Source: Rhynochetos jubatus
Taxonomy: Eukaryota; Chordata; Aves; Eurypygiformes; Rhynochetidae
NCBI GenBank assembly: GCA_027574665.1
Contig: CM050650.1
Span: 49,645,304-49,709,303 of the forward strand
Length of the DNA stretch: 64,000 bases
Direction: 5' to 3'
Each line of letters begins with the position of its first letter. The first letter of the stretch is position 1. Both the position numbers and the translations under genes were made by a program. Below the pieces are notes generated by a model. It was not told the origin of the DNA and made no database searches. It was given only the letters and a program-made list of their open reading frames with translations. Of the stretch, positions 1-15,155 are shown piece after piece.

Positions 1-3000
1 ATAATGCTTAGACAACAGACCTCTTAAGAAGCCTACACACTTAACTTCAAGTCATGAATCTTTACAGGCCACTGGGAACCTCAAAGTATTCCTAAATTCT
101 CATTGCACTGCAACAGTAAAGTTTCCATACTGTCATTCGCAAAAAATTCTTTCATATGTCTGAAGTAATAGATAGAAAATCCTTATAGGAAGCTCCTGCC
201 TCCTAACAGTGACATTTATGATGAGCAGAAAGAATTTCTAAGGAAGGGTGGTTTTAACTAGGTATGTTTTGAAAAGGTATTATGAGAGTATTTTAATTGA
301 CCTATTCTGAAAGACTGGTACAAGCATGGAAAGTATGGTATTCACACATAGCATCAGGTGAAAATGAGCCTTGGTCTTTCCCTTAGTTGTAGGTACAACT
401 AGGTGTCCCACCTACCTAGTCCTTACAACATGGTCCATCCAATCCTAGAAACCCACTTGGAAACACAAGAATCACAGCAAGAAGGGATTCACTTTCTGAA
501 GGAAGACAGTATCTCTGGAAAATGAATCACGCTGTTTGATTGGCAGTAGGATGGGGAGGAAGGGACATGTGCGGCAGTGTGAAAAAACACAAACCTAAAC
601 ATACTGGGTCCTCTGCTCTCCACAACCAGGCTATTGTGGCACGATCGGGTAACACAATCAAGAAAGTTATTCAGTTAATGGCAAGCACCCTGGTTTAACA
701 GAAGGAAAATACTACCTTTGCCCTGATAACACCTAATGCCGATTCATTATTATTTGAACTCCAGTGAATCAGCTGTCTGCCCAGGCGCAATGTCATTAGA
801 CAGTGAAGATTCAAACCCGTTTGGCTGTGGCAGAGGGAGATTTGATTGAGGCCACTGGGACTTAGAGTGGCCCTTATGAAACCCATTTTATATACATTAT
901 ATGCTCATATTCATCCTGCTGTGCCACATCCTAAACTGGATGGATTTTGCAAATGCATAGGCCTTGGTACACACAGAGTTAAACAGGGAACAGTAGGTGA
1001 TCTCCTTTGAATCCATCCTCCGCTTTCTAATTATTTTTCTTCTTATCAAAGATATATAAAGAAAGGAATCAAATGCTTTTTGCTGCACACAGTGTCATGC
1101 CCTTGTAAACCCCACCTGCTATGTGTGCTGTGTTTTCATGTTATAGGAGGACACTGGGTAAGATTACTTTCTGAAAACAGTATTGTCACCAGCAAGGGTC
1201 TCATTTTGCCTGAAAGAAAACACAGCAAAGCAAGATATTGAGGGAAGCAATCTCCCAGCAGCAACTATGGGACCTAAAGCACACAGTTAGCTCACAGCAT
1301 ATATGCTTCTCTTGGGCTGTTGTGTGCTAATCCTTATAAGTATTCTATAAACAGAATTATAGCTAAACATGAGCATGTCTTAAGAACAATTCAACTGTTT
1401 CAGAACCTCATTATATTTATTTAACTAGATTTCAATCTTACTCAAACTCTATGCCAAAAAGCACCCAATCCAAGGCTTCAGGCAGCCTTGTAAAACACTT
1501 AAAAGCACAAGAAAATGGAAGATACAAAGCAAAAATTGATCTGAATGGCAACATTTCATCCATCTACTTTATCCCCAAGCAGTTCAGAGGCAGTTCCATC
1601 TAGTACACAGGAAACAATAAACTGACTTTAGAACAGGGCTTGACTCAGCCACTTGGCAGCTGCCTTGTCCTAGCCAAATGACTCCATGTTTTTTCCTGTC
1701 CCATCCTTCTCCAGAGTCACCAACACTGGCTGACAACCTTCTGGGGCCTGTAACTGTCTGTTTTCATGTACCTGTCCTCTGTCCATAGGTTCATGCATAG
1801 ATGAGTCTCAACCTCTAGTTCCTATAAGACCTCTTGTTTCTCTTGGCTATGGAAAAGAAGAGCCAATACAAGAGCAAAGGAAACATGAGATCAAATAGGT
1901 ATCCAGCAGAGTTAAAGAAAGGGTGAAAGCTAAGGCTGGGAACCCACAAGTTTGTGGGAAATAATTTCTTTCCAGTTCTCTGTGACCTGTTAAGTACAGA
2001 ACAAGCCCATAGGAAACAGGATTTCCAAGAGGAGACAGGGGAACAGGAACAGCCATGCTTGGAGACACACTGGTGATGGTTAACAACTGAGGGAAGAGAG
2101 AGATGACAGGGCAAAATAAATTAGCACATAAGGAGAAATCTATTTTCAGATAATCCACCTAGTTTGGGAGATTATGAATCTGACTTCTTTTAAAGATCTA
2201 CTGTTTTGAGCAACCCATATGTTCTATATCACTAGGCTTTCTATTTTTCAGGGTCTATCAGGGAATATCTGCTCACTATTTGTGTTCTGAGAAATTCCAC
2301 ATATTAAAAGTCCCCAAAGTTTGCAACTGAACACAACACAACTCACACACTTGAAGATGAATGAAGCTAAAAGAAAAAACATAACCACAGAGAGAAAAAT
2401 ATGGTACTCAAGGCTGTTAACAGAGAAATACGCTGTCACTGTGAATATCTGCCTGTACAATAGCAATGTTCAGCAAGGGATCCATATCTGGTGTCCCCCT
2501 AGGCTTTGCAGGTAAGATATCTTAAAAGCTGTCTTGAAGGAGCACCTCTATCTTCTCCTGCCAAGGCCAGGAGATGCTGTTATAATATCTGGTACTCTTC
2601 CTGGAATATTTATGAGGAGTTTGGGAAGGCTGATTTGTCCACTGAGGATAGATATGTGAGCATCTGCTATAATGGCAGTAAAAAGAATTAGACTCATCAG
2701 GAATAGTGATTCATAATGATAGTGGTGGTGTTTGCTCTTTGAATATAAAGAATGTACTAGGCCCTTAAATCTCAGAATAATTTGCACTTCTACATGCAAG
2801 TAAAGCTTCCTTTTTCCCACAACAAGAGTCGCAGTAAGGAAAAGGCCCAAACATGTGTGTGCTCTTGCATACAAGAGTGAATGGATGATCATTAATTGAG
2901 GTATCTATCTCCTTTGTTGATCACCTCATGCAAACAAAAGCGCGTGTCATCACATTTGCAAAGACACTTGAGCAACCGTTACTGTCTGAAACAGCCTAGA

Positions 3001-5284
3001 TGAAGAAACCTGATGTGCAGTTCAGGAAAAAAGTCAGCACTCACTAGTCAGTCAACACCATTTGCTGCAGAACTGACCCTAACTGGACTTTGGGTTCCCA
3101 GGGAATGAGGAGAGATGAAGTAGACAAGGTGGATGTCTTCTCTGCACCACCTAGGAGCCAGGGAGATGACACCTGAACTTAATTTCTTTTTATATACCCA
3201 TTAATGAAAAATGAATGCTGTTCTTTAACTATCTTTCTATTCTTTCTGAAATATGCCCAGAAAGTCATCCTAACATCCTAAACAAGTATCACGCACAGCC
3301 ATGATGAAGTCACTCAGACTGGATGAACCCTGCTCCCTCCACCTCTGCCCCTCAGATGAACCAGCAACACAAGCATTTTTTAACTAGAATTCTCCATGCC
3401 AGACATTCACATTTTCCCAGAATAAGGAGTCCTAAGGAAAGGTACCACAGATCTTAAGAGAATTAAAACCAACATTGTATTATTAAAATTAGAACTTAAA
3501 TTACTATTTTAAATGCTGGACCACAGACTTAATTCTCCATAAAATGGAGCTTTATTCAAGCTACTGAAGAGATTGAATAAAACTGTGGAAAAGATTTCCT
3601 GTTAAACTGCAGGGAAACTTACCATAAATGGGTGCAATGGAGTACATTAGGCTCTCTGGAGACAGTTAATTGAGCCCTCTCTCTTCTTTTAGTCTGCATA
3701 TTCTCTGGTTGAGCCCACGCATGCAGCTGAAAGAACAGCTCCTGGAGTACCATCCTGCTCTAAAAATGAATCTCTGCATGGCCATGTGCTCTGCTACAGC
3801 CAGAGCAGCATGCTTGTGACAAGTGTTGTAAACAGGGTGTTTAAGAATATGGCTGCAAAAGATTAGCAGCAAGCAAGTCCTCGCTTAAAATGAGACAGAC
3901 GTGGGAAACAAATGAAAATGCAACAGTCTTCAAAGACCATTGAAAAACCTCCTCCTTCTAAGGAAACACTGCCTGCATTAGCAGATTAAAAAAAAAAACA
4001 CCCCATGCTTATTTTGGTCATCACTGACAAGCTTCCGCTGTTGTATAGTAGTTTCCTTCTGAAGTAGTCAGGAGCTGCCTGCAGAGCACAGTCCTATTTA
4101 TCAGAAGCACAGCTGACAAAATCTGCCTCTCAGCTTGGCACGTTCAGCAGATATCAGAGTTTGTACTGTATATTTTTTGAGTCAAGCATCCATGCTGCCA
4201 AGCCTCCATGTGTAAATGCAGGCCTACCCACACTGGCACAGTATAGCAGAAGAGGTTCCCAGACTTATTTATTGAAAAAGCAAGTTTATTAAACAACTAT
4301 GATTCAAAATACAACTGCCTTTTTCTTGTATCTCCTTTTTCCCCATGGCCGCCTAGGATCTCTCTGGCACCAAAAATTCCACTGCAATTACAGCCAACAA
4401 CTGCAACACAGCCTGAAGTGCAGATATAGACTTCACACCCTTCCAGAGCAGGCACTCATAATTTCAGGGGTTTAAGGAGTTTCAGGAATTGATAGAAGTG
4501 TTGCTTGTTCACCACCTGAGACATAGGGGCTGTACTTTCTATTTTAATGCCCATAAAACATGTACAAAGGCTGAGGCATTTTTGACACATAAATCTTGGG
4601 TGCTGAAAGTTCACTCTTGTTCTGCTGCCTCTTACAGTTATTTCAGGCAGTGTGCCACTCCCAGTATTTCTGGAAATGTAATGGCACTCTTACGCCCAAA
4701 AACCCATAGGATTGCTGTTGCACAAACTGTGGAGGCTGAACTCCTTTTGTTGCTTCTTGATCCTTTTCTTAAAGATCAGGTGCAACTGCTTGCCAGTCAG
4801 TCAGAAATCATATTAAAAAATTAAAAATTAGAGCTAGGGGCACAACATGTCCTAGGCGAATAGATGGTGTCCATTAATCCCGTATTCATGTGAATCCTTA
4901 TTTTAGAACAAGAGACGGCGTGCACAATTGGTGTATATTCAGCATGAGCTAAATTTTCACAGGCACTGAAAAGAGTGCTTCTTGTGATCATGCAGATGAC
5001 AAAACAGGTACTCTGGTTCCTGGCTCCCATCTACTCCTGGGTGAGAAACAGCCAAAGGGATTTGCTCTGCCTGGTGGAGGTCACTTGCAGCCCTTCACTG
5101 CTCCGGTTCTGAGGGACTGGGCTGAACGTCTGCCAAACCCTGACATTTCTCCGCTCATAGGAAGCTATGTGAAAATGCATGAGGAAGGTTCCTTCTTTCT
5201 GCTATTTTCATATGCAAGAAGGTGGTTAACATAACACAGTGAGGAAATATGGATCTGGCCTTTTATTTACTGGCAGTTTCAGAG
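1..5284. other. Unique non-coding sequence
   Basis: AT-rich sequence with no repeat or exon that I recognise. Open frames are all at or below 114 aa, without domains or credible splice context. A short A-run occurs near 3988. Confidence 0.6.
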
Positions 5285-5340
5285 CAGGAGCCAGAACAAT
5301 CCCTGGTACAACTCCATTGGCTTCAGCAGACTTCACTAGA
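5285..5340 (-). repeat. Ancient CAATGGAG-core repeat copy
   Basis: The minus strand reads TGAAGCCAATGGAGTTGTAC followed by CAGG (5302-5325). It is similar to the plus strand at 15113-15137 (TGAAACCAATGGAGTCACAC then CAGTG). These belong to a dispersed, partly palindromic repeat that recurs in sauropsid genomes, with a core like ATTGACTTCAATGGAGTTAC. I do not recall its catalogue name. Confidence 0.45.
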
Positions 5341-8300
5341 GGTCATGCTGTGCCATTAAGAGCTGAAAAAAGACAAGATCTGCAGTCCTGTTTCTTTCCA
5401 GCCCATAAAACCAGTCTGAAAGGTTTTCTTTCTTGCCTTCTTTTTATCCAAGATCTATCAAGAATATTGAGTTCTATCTTTGTTTTTGCTGAAGGATTGG
5501 TGAAGTGGAAAAAGCACTTTCTTTAATTGCAGGGATAAAGAGGCTTAATCTATGATGGAAAGCTTGTACTTCCCAGTTAGTTTTCACATATTTTAATACC
5601 GTGGGTGCTAATGAAAGAAAACACAGCATGTTCAGGATGTTTCAAAAAAAATGTCCTTTCCCTTCATATTTGCTTATATTTAATCTTCATGGTACAGTTT
5701 ATTCAAGCGCTCGTGCCACACTCTGCACTTTCATATCTGAGCTCCTTCCAGAAGTGCATCAAACACAACTAACATTCCCATACGCAGTTTGGGTTTTTTG
5801 TCCTTTTCAGGGCAGGTATATATGGAAGAATGTCATATTTACTCCTTTGTTTTAAATATGTATCTGTCTGAGAGTAGGGGAGGTAAAAGAGGAACATTTT
5901 ACTCTAGGTAAATGATTGCAGTCTCAGATGTGGTTGACTACATGAGCACAGACCTGGAGCCATTCCTTCAGTGCTGTCTAAGAAAGGACTGTCTGCTGGA
6001 TGCTTCTTATTCCTTGAATAGACAGTCTGAGAGAGAGAAGGTATTGCAGTCTCCCTCCTTCTTTTTCCAATCTAGCATTAGTTCAAAAAGGTCTGTTACA
6101 CCCTTATATCAAACCCAGAGATATACCAACCATGATAGCATGACATTGCCATGGGAAATGTTTTCTGGCCCTTTTAAGCATAGAGTAACAAGTCATTTAG
6201 AAATACTCTTCCAAACACATTTTACAGAAATTATATATTAATGAGTTTTTTGTGTTGTTTCAGTCTCTTCAGCTTCTCCCAACTACAGCTCGAAGTACCA
6301 TCAAGAGTACTTTCTGGTCAGGTAGAGTTTAGTGACCCTCCCATGTCACACAGTTGCCTGTGCATTTCAATCTGGTAAAATAACACAATTTATGCAATGG
6401 TTTCCTGTCTTGTGTGTATCATGACAACTATTTCCTTGCACAAGTAAGCAATGGAATAACAAATGACAAAACATAATGCAACTCCACTGACGATCATGCT
6501 GAAATCTGAATTAGGTGGCATGGTGTGTGTCTACTGACATCTACATCAGAATGTAATGGCGAGGAGAGTAAAGATTGTCTGTGGTTTCAGTTCCTGAGGC
6601 TAAGTGCAATAGAAGTATACCCTGAAGTCAACAGACCTTCCAGTGTTACACATCTGTGATTAATTTGCTTCCCAATATCCCTTTCCCTAGATTTCACAGG
6701 GGCAGATGGTGGAAGACAGAACCTGGGAAGCAGCATGTTCTCCCCTTGAGAGGGATGCCCTTATGTCTCTCAGATGTGAACTGTCCGGCTGATTAATAAG
6801 CAGTGTTGCTGGACTCTGAAGAGAGTTTAGGTTTGCTTCTCTTACCTGCAGGTCAGGACATTACCAGGGCAGGGGTGTTAAACTGGGACTGTCAGAGATG
6901 TTCAGAGCAGGCGTTGAAAGTGAATGGAGGGGCAGGGAACAAAAAGAGGATGCTGTGTCCCATGAGGTGACAACCTGTTGCACGTTGTGCTTACCTGGCA
7001 TGGCATTGTGGATACCAGTGGTCAGAGCTGGGGAGAGGTGTCCTGTCTCGTTGGCCCTCACTGCCTGCTCGGCTTACCGATGCAACGTGGCCTCTTCAGG
7101 TCATTGAAAACACCCCACAATGCCTGGCAGAGAACCTGGCACAAAGTCCTGTTCTCTGAAAAGACTTCTTTATTTTCCTGGATAAGGAAAATCCTTCTGC
7201 TTCTAAAGGAGACAAAAGCAGCCATTCAGTTCAGAGCTGGGGCTGTTTTCATGGCTTCCAGCAAACACACTGTGCTTCAGTATTGCTGATAAATGTATTA
7301 AATGAGAGTACATTGCTTTTAGAGAGTAATTGGCTATTTTACCTAAATACTGCTTACATGTGAGTGTTAATCATGAAGGATGTTCTGAACCAATTCTACC
7401 ATAATAGCACTTTTCCTTCCTTTCCCCAATCTGGCATTTATATACACAAAGTGCACGAAAGACAGTGCTGTGATTTGATTTATACTGCTACGTGGTTTTA
7501 TCACTGACTGTCCATTTGTTTTGACTTTACATAAGCATCGGTGTTTGAGACACTTTAAGTTATAGACTTTTAACAGAAAAGTGGAGATTCACTGGCAATT
7601 TTACCTAACTCAAAGATAGTAGAGAACCAGAGAAATAACCTCAAGTAATATGTCCATCTCAGAGGGAGATTTTTAAAAGCGATAACTTAGGTAGTTCTGC
7701 GGCAGGATCCATCCCTGCATTTCCTACAGAGAATGGAGAAGCAAATGAGGTAGCTCTGGGGCTGCGGGTTAAGCCTAGCAGTCCTCCCCACTCTATGGTG
7801 CCACACGGGGATGGGACTGTCAGCATTTGTGGGAAAACCTCCGCTGTGACAAGAGCTGAGGAAAGGGGATTAAAAGGCCTCTAGGATAAAACCTAAGAGG
7901 TCCTTGTAAGTAAAATGTAGAACTGGGCTTTTGGGGCCATGTGTTAACAATAGCAGGTTAAGAAAAGAATGCACCTATTTAAATGGTTTCTTACTGAGGT
8001 TGCTTGAAGCCTGCAGATGAAGATGCAAACCCCTCTGAACTGAGCCCAGTGGACCGCTCTAGAAAGCATGTGCAAAACCAATACAGGATTTCACAGGGCT
8101 GTAATTACAAACTCTGCTTCCACAGTCTTCACTCAGACCTGTCAGTATTTACAGGAATATTTCTAGTAAACCTCCTGCAGAACTCAGTATATGACAAACG
8201 TTACAAAATGACAAAAAATTAATTTCTTGGTTCTTTTTCAGGATGCTGGAAAGGTATTTGGTAAAATTTAATAGTCATATTAACTTGATATGCTTCAGAA

Positions 8301-11300
8301 CAATAATTCAAGAGACTTCCAAATAGATTCATAATATTTATAATAACCCTTATGCTATGCTGCTTGTTGCCACCCACGTGAAGGAGATGCCGTACAATGT
8401 TGTCTGATATTATTTGCTTAGCTGTAGAAATTCTGGCATGGTATTGTGTAGAAAATGAGAGGAATCAGCTGTGTGCTGCTGATATATTAGTTCTTCCTGC
8501 AGCTTCAAATTGTTACAGCTCTTGTGTTGCACCCCAGAAGTGACTTAATTATGGTAGGTGAATGCTTACCTGTGTATTAGGATGTTTTTGTAACAGATTC
8601 CTTGGAATTAAAGATACTGGATGGATTTCTAATGGGACATCTGGTGTAGCTGACTGGCACACCAGAGACAGCTTCACTTAATATATGCTATTTCATTGGG
8701 TAACCCTTTTGCCAGGCCCCACCTAGCAGCAACAAGGACCAGGTTCTGCGTCTAGATGTCCACATTTAACATCAACTTGAGACACTCTCCGAAAACAGAG
8801 AAAAACCAAAGCAAGCTGTCAGAGCAGTTAGTGAGCAACATACTCCCTGCTCACAAGCAGTGAATCAAACAGGCTTATTCAAACAGCATATTATGTGGGA
8901 AAGAACAAAAAGAGAGAAGAGAAAGAGGACAACTTAGACAAACACTCTATATTAGGTCCCTTTGATCTCTACTCTGCTTCCTCCTACCTGAAATAGATTA
9001 ATAATAATTCATATTGTCCTTTTTTTAGCATGTTGCTGCTTATTGCCTTCCCCATCCAGATCAATCACTTGCTGACCTGTATAACTGTTGAACTGTTCAA
9101 ATTTAAGACCTTTTGAGGAAAATTCTAGCTGACTGTGAAGGGGTTAACTCCTCTCCTGATGGCCTGCTCTGCTGTAGTTTCCACTCACCAGGAATACAAA
9201 ACCAGGCAGTCCATGAACAGCCCAGCTCAAGAAAGCAGCTTCCTTAAAAGTAGGGTTCTTCCTTGTTTTCCACATTTCTTTAGCCTGGTTCTTTGATCTG
9301 CAGCATCAGATCTGAGTGGCTGGTCACGCTTTGTAACACTTTATTGGTTTCAATGAAAATGCCATAATGAATGTCCTGGGGCTCAGGGTTAAGAGTATCT
9401 CTCAAGTATTTCCTAAACCATATGGGATCAAGACCCAAAAACCTAGTTCTAATCTTCAAAAGTTGTCATTGCTCTCTGGAAATCTTGACTTTTACTGTAC
9501 TAAGTGAGTTTTGAAATTTCCTGTGTCTGAATCTTCTCATATTCTAGCTGGCAATGTTCACTGCTGAGGGAACAATCTCTCTGTTATGCACAGGATTTTC
9601 AGAATCACAATCCTCTCTTAATCCTATTCATTGATTCCAGTCCACACATTGATATTTGTTGCAGAATATGATCTTTTATCAGTATTAAACAGAGCTGTGT
9701 GGGGTTTTTTATAGTTAAGAACATGGTAGAAATGTTAATCTAATTGGCTAACTATAGTGTAATATTAAATATGGGATTTTATCATCTTGTTCCTGTGATA
9801 TGTTGTCTCTTCATATTTCTTCCTATTTTTAAAAAAATTGTTTTACAACAATCTGTGCAGCTAGGCTGAAAGCACAGATATAGAGCTTGGCCGCATATTC
9901 CCTCAATGTAAAATGTGTAGTGAAGACTCAGATGGACTGTATGTAACAGGCAGAGATGAAAATCATATCCTGCTGAAAACAAAGTTAGCTTTATCATTGA
10001 TTTAATTTGAGACAGGATATCAGTCAAGGTGTGTCCATGCCTCAGGCCTTGCTCACAGGAACATGTCTTATGTATGCACTCCCCCTACACCTACTTCCCT
10101 TTCTTGTCATGGTTTTCCCATCAGCAAAATCCAATATTTTGAGTACTGACAAGAGACCTGAGAGTCCATCAATTCCAAAAGGCAAGATCCAGGCCAAGTT
10201 GTACTTTCCACTGCCAGGATTCACTGTTTCCAGCAGAAAACTCTAGTATCCAAATGCACTTGGAAGTCAGATCCCCAGTAGGGTCAGTATAGCCTTATTA
10301 AAGGTGAATATGACTACACTTATACCAGCAGCTCATCTGATTGGTTAGTGAAGTCTCACCTTGCAGGATTGCAAGACTGGGAGTGGAAGGAAGGGGAGCA
10401 TTTTCCAGCACCCTTTTATGGAAGTAGAGAAAAATTCCATATTAAACAAATCACTGATGCCAACGTGTGATGTTGAGTATGGATGAAGGTTGCAGAATTT
10501 GTAACCTTTGCTGGGCAGTGTTAGGTTTCAAGGCCCATTCATTTGGACTGTATACTAGATGTAGGTGAAAACTGCTTTTTTTGCCAGCCAAAGATCTCAA
10601 AACTGGAAACTTGCCATACCTTAATTGAGTTCATCGTACAATCAGCTGGGCTACAACTGAATTGGGCAAGATGAGACCTGAAATGGGAACAAACTCCTGC
10701 CAAAAGAGGTCAGCTATGGCAATAGTGACTCTGGGGCAGGCAGGGCTGGCTTTCTGGTACTTGTGCATCCTTTCCCAGTGAATGGGCACTTTCAAATAAA
10801 ATTCCTTACCTTGAGAAATTCCCAGACCTCTTTACTTAGACACGCAGTTGCCAAATATAGTAAGAGGTACTGAGTCCTTTAAGATTCACTGTCTTCAACA
10901 GTTTTGATGCTGCCTACATGGGACAGAGCTGTTAGTGACAAGATTTACCCTGAGAAAGAAATTAATAGCACACAAAACAAGGAGGAAACATGTTGCTCTT
11001 GAAATGCTTTTTTTCTCTTTAAACCAGAAGAAAACTCCCTTAAAGACCAAGACATTTAGAGGTTTTAGAATTCATTAGGCATCAAGAAATTGCCTTGGCA
11101 AAACTTGCTTTTCCATTTCAATACCTTGAACAAGAGCAGATTCAGAGAAATATAGCAGGAAGTATTAAAGGAGTGGGAAAAATTTAAGAAGGCTGGGATG
11201 CTGCTGTCTTGTAATGTTGAGCTAATTCAAACATCCTGGCACAAGCATACAGCTCTCTGTCACATAATCTAGACGGTAATCAGAAGCAAAACAAAATATT

Positions 11301-14300
11301 TCAATTAACGTATCACTAACGATAGCATGAAGTCCTTGTCTCGTCTGGATTTACCCAAATTATATACATAAATAAATAATGGCTGACATTCATCATCTTA
11401 ATAAAACTAGTTGTGCTCTGTATGGGGAGATGAGATTTTTCCTTTCACTGTATTTTCCTCCTCCACCTTTCTCAATTTACTAACTTCATCATTTTTCTCC
11501 CAAATTCTCAGATTTAGTTCTATATTTTTTAATGCTGGTGTAGATAAGGAATCTCATCCAAAACCACCTCTGGTACATCAGTTTAGCTCTCATTTTTTCA
11601 GGGCTAATTTCAGGTATCATAGCCATCTCCCAGAGACAGCATGTCCCAGCCCTGCTCAGTTTTTAGTCCTCTCTAATCTGTCCATGGAATAGCCATGGGT
11701 CTGGTACCAAGGACAGCTTTTCGTCAGCCAAATCCTCCGTCAAGCTTCTTCCTCAAGTCGTATCCCAGACTTCCCACTGTTAGGCTTCACGCTGTAAGCC
11801 ACTCTTTTAAAGGAAGGGAGATGTGCTTCAGACTGCTGTGCACTTCAGTGCACCCTGCATGCTTCAGGATGTATCCAAAACGCCAACATCAGCAATATGC
11901 ACAGCCAAGTGCTCCCTATAGAGTCAACCTATTTCATCCATCAGACAAAGAGACATAACTGTCATCTTCTAAAGACATGTCCCAAAAGGTATAATCCTAA
12001 ACTCAAAGCACTCCCATGAGATATGTGTAAGCAAAATTTGCTGATGCTCTTTTGTTATGTCTGAAGCTAGATATATAGATGGCCTGGACTATTATTTCTC
12101 TTCCACTCTCCAGGGAACTCGTTCATCTTGATAAAGCCAACACTGAACTTAACTTGGACTGGGAGCCAGCACAATAGCAATGTCACTATCAGCTGTGTGA
12201 TTTTTCCAAGATTCTTACATTTTCTATCTTTTATTTTTCAGTTTGCTAAGGAAAAAATGACCTTGCACCCTATACCCTTGGCTGTATTAACGGAGGGGCA
12301 AAATCACATTTCTGTCTTAACTATTCAGAGAAAAATCCTTAAAATTCACAAACTAAACTGGTGTCCATATGGTCTTCTTATTTAGGTGTTTTCCCAGCTG
12401 GGATTCATATGCCTCTGCCTCTTCAAGGTTTCAACAAGATCATGTGAAATACTGTCTTTCTGACAACTGAGGAAAAGAAAAGGCTCTGTAATATACAAGG
12501 CCAGCCAGTGAAAACATTTAATCTGCACTTTGCCTTGGGGCTAGTAGTTTAAATCTAATCTGCAAGCAACATCCTCAGAGTGCTACAGGCACAGCCCATG
12601 TCCATTAGCAACATTTTCAGGGAGGAAGATCATGGGCTCTCAACTCCTTAGTCAACTTCTAAAAGGCACTCCTCCCAGGGAGAAGGATCTCTCTTGCCCT
12701 CTTTCTTCTGATGGGTTCTCGTTACAGGTGAGATTTACAAAAGCTTCTCTATATTTCTGTGACTGGCTCCCTTCTAGCAACTTTCAGTTCCTCACAGGAC
12801 AGCAAAATATCAGGTGGGAAATCAACAACCCTCTGCCCACACTCCCACTCCCACTGTATTTCAGTGTCTAACAATATAAAAGAACATAATTAATGACACT
12901 TACAATGCAGAAGAACACAGGGAGGTAGAAAACATAATGAGTTACTGTGGAATAACGCACTTATTCCTGCTATTGAGGAAATGAGCCGTAAGGGGCATGG
13001 TTAAAGCCTGGAGTTTTGTACAACTATGTGTTACTCCACGACATGTCCATTTTAATTTGAGTACTTTCTTTAAAATATTGCTTTCAATTTCCAATCTTCA
13101 GGAAATATTATTAAAAAAGGCCAATTTTTGGCTTTGTCAATAGACTGTACACACATCCAAATGTTTAATCATTCTCTAAACCTTAATTTCTGAAGCAGTC
13201 ATAACCCCAGAGCCTGCATGGGAGAAAATGTACTTGAAATCAGTTTTATACACAGAGCTTATAACAGAATTTTCTGCATTTTTTACCACCTGGTAGTGAT
13301 GATACAATTCAATATGGGCAAAATAGTGAATATTCTCCCATACAGATTAAAAAACATAACTGTTTGAAAGTAGCTGTAGGTTTTGTGTTCTTCAAAATTG
13401 TTTTATTGCTGTGTTTTGATGTGATAGATCGTCCTACAACTCACAATTGGGGGATCCCTCAATTCTTCAAACAATTCCCAGTTTGCAGGCAGTAGTGCCC
13501 ACAATATCTGGATATAGTAGTCCTGGACAGTGGGTTTTCTGATGAATAGTGCATCTCCTGAAGTATTTTTCCAGGTGTCCCTTGTGGTTGCTCAGGTCTG
13601 ATAGCCATTTCTCACTCCAGGGAGGAGAAAAGGGTTTTTCTGGCAACTGGCCTACAGACCATTGCTGATGGACTGATTTGTGCAGAGGCTTTCCTACAGC
13701 TGAGCATATCTCTTATACTCTCTTGAGCTATTAGAGCCTGTCCTTTCTCCCCTATTCCTCCTGCTTTTTCCCTCCCCTTGGTCCTCCAGTTTCAAACCTT
13801 CTTGATCTTACTTTGTGATGACTCTGACAGCTCTTATCTGTTAGCTCCTTTCACTTTGCTAATTCTGCTTTATATCCTTTGCTCTTGGTGGGTCACTAGG
13901 AAGTGTCACCTGCAAAGTCCCCTCAGAGCTTCTGCCTCCTGCCCAAGCTTTGCTTCTCAGTCCTTCTCCTCCCTTAGAAAACACCTCAAAAGGACACCCA
14001 GAAATAGAGCAGTATCTGCTAGAGGTACATCACCCACATTGCCCATGTGAGGTTTATAACTACATCCCAACAGAATGTGATTCAGCAATAGCTATTTAGT
14101 ATTTATTTACTGCCATTGCCAGATGCACCACAAGGGAAAAAATTATTTTGGTCTGGGATTTTCAAAGATTATTTGACCCCTGTTTAAATTCACAGTAATA
14201 GTCATCCTAAGTCTCAGAGGTAGAATTCATTAGGGATAGAGAGGAATGATTTTTAAAATGTCATCCATCTTGTCAAAAATAAAGTTTTTGTTACATTTAA

Positions 14301-15104
14301 AAGAATAAATATAAATTATCTTTGTGGGTTTTTTTAATCTTTATGAAAGGAATTCTGAAATTAGTCTTGTGATTTCACCAAGCCATTTTGTGCTTTATTA
14401 TCCATTGTGGGATTATCTGGATACAACCATTTCTTTGTTTAATTATTTTTAGCATTCTTACATTTGCAACTTTGAAAGGCTCTGTAAGAATGTAATTGTT
14501 AAGACTGAATTTCTTCAGGAACGATTAAGCATAATCACGTAACTATAATCATGCATTGCACAGGAAAGTAGAACACAGAATTGATACAGTCTCACTTGTG
14601 GTTGCTATGTAATTTTTCTTTTCATACAAATATTGAATTTTATGTATAAAAACCAAAATTATTTCTAAAGGTTGAGAGAAACCCTAAATTCAGAATTTCC
14701 TGTAGATGCAGGCTCTGTTTATTTTGAAAAACTGCATTATATATTTTAACTATCATGATATTAAATATGACTTAGCCCTGGATGTAATCAAAGTTATCTT
14801 TGATCATAACCAAATAATACATTTCTAATGGCTACTGTCCTTTTGAATTCATTATATACATACATTTATATATCCATATATCATGTCACATATGTAATAG
14901 CCTAGTAGAAAAAGTTGATAGTCATATTTTATATATTAACTTAAAATTTTATAAGAGGGTACTGTCACACAGCTCTCTTGTCTGTGTGAGGACATAGAAA
15001 CTGGATATTCATGTAGGAAATTATAAAAGTAGTAAGAATAATAATCATCCTCTTCTTCGTCACTTCCTCCAACATACACCAAGTGTGCTGGTCCTAATTG
15101 GAAG
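5341..15104. other. Unique non-coding sequence
   Basis: There is no recognisable gene. Only the doubtful MIR-like trace at 12156 stands out. A short hairpin, GGAATA-loop-TATTCC, is at 12951-12969, and 14250-14950 is particularly AT-rich. A further possible ancient-repeat trace (TGAAGTCAACAGACC, 6623 on) was too weak to call. Confidence 0.55.
12156..12246 (+). mobile_element. Possible MIR-like SINE remnant
   Basis: GGAGCCAGCA, then TCAGCTGTGTGA, then a CAAGATTCTTAC block and TTCAGTTT appear in the order and rough spacing of the MIR core (GGAGCCAGA, TAGCTGTGTGACC, CAAGTTACTTA, CTCAGTTTCC). The match is weaker than at 20256-20365 and could be chance. Confidence 0.3.
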
Positions 15105-15155
15105 AGTTTTATTGAAACCAATGGAGTCACACCAGTGTGCCCTATCAGGGAACCT
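15105..15155 (+). repeat. Ancient CAATGGAG-core repeat copy
   Basis: TGAAACCAATGGAGTCACAC at 15113, followed by CAGTG, matches the 5302-5325 copy at 20 of about 24 positions, and the family form TGAAGTCAATGGAGTTACAC. It lies in otherwise unique AT-rich sequence. Confidence 0.5.

Noticed and set aside
13380-13800. Stretch suspected as an old solo LTR
   Set aside because: No TG...CA ends, polyadenylation layout or second copy could be supported from the sequence.
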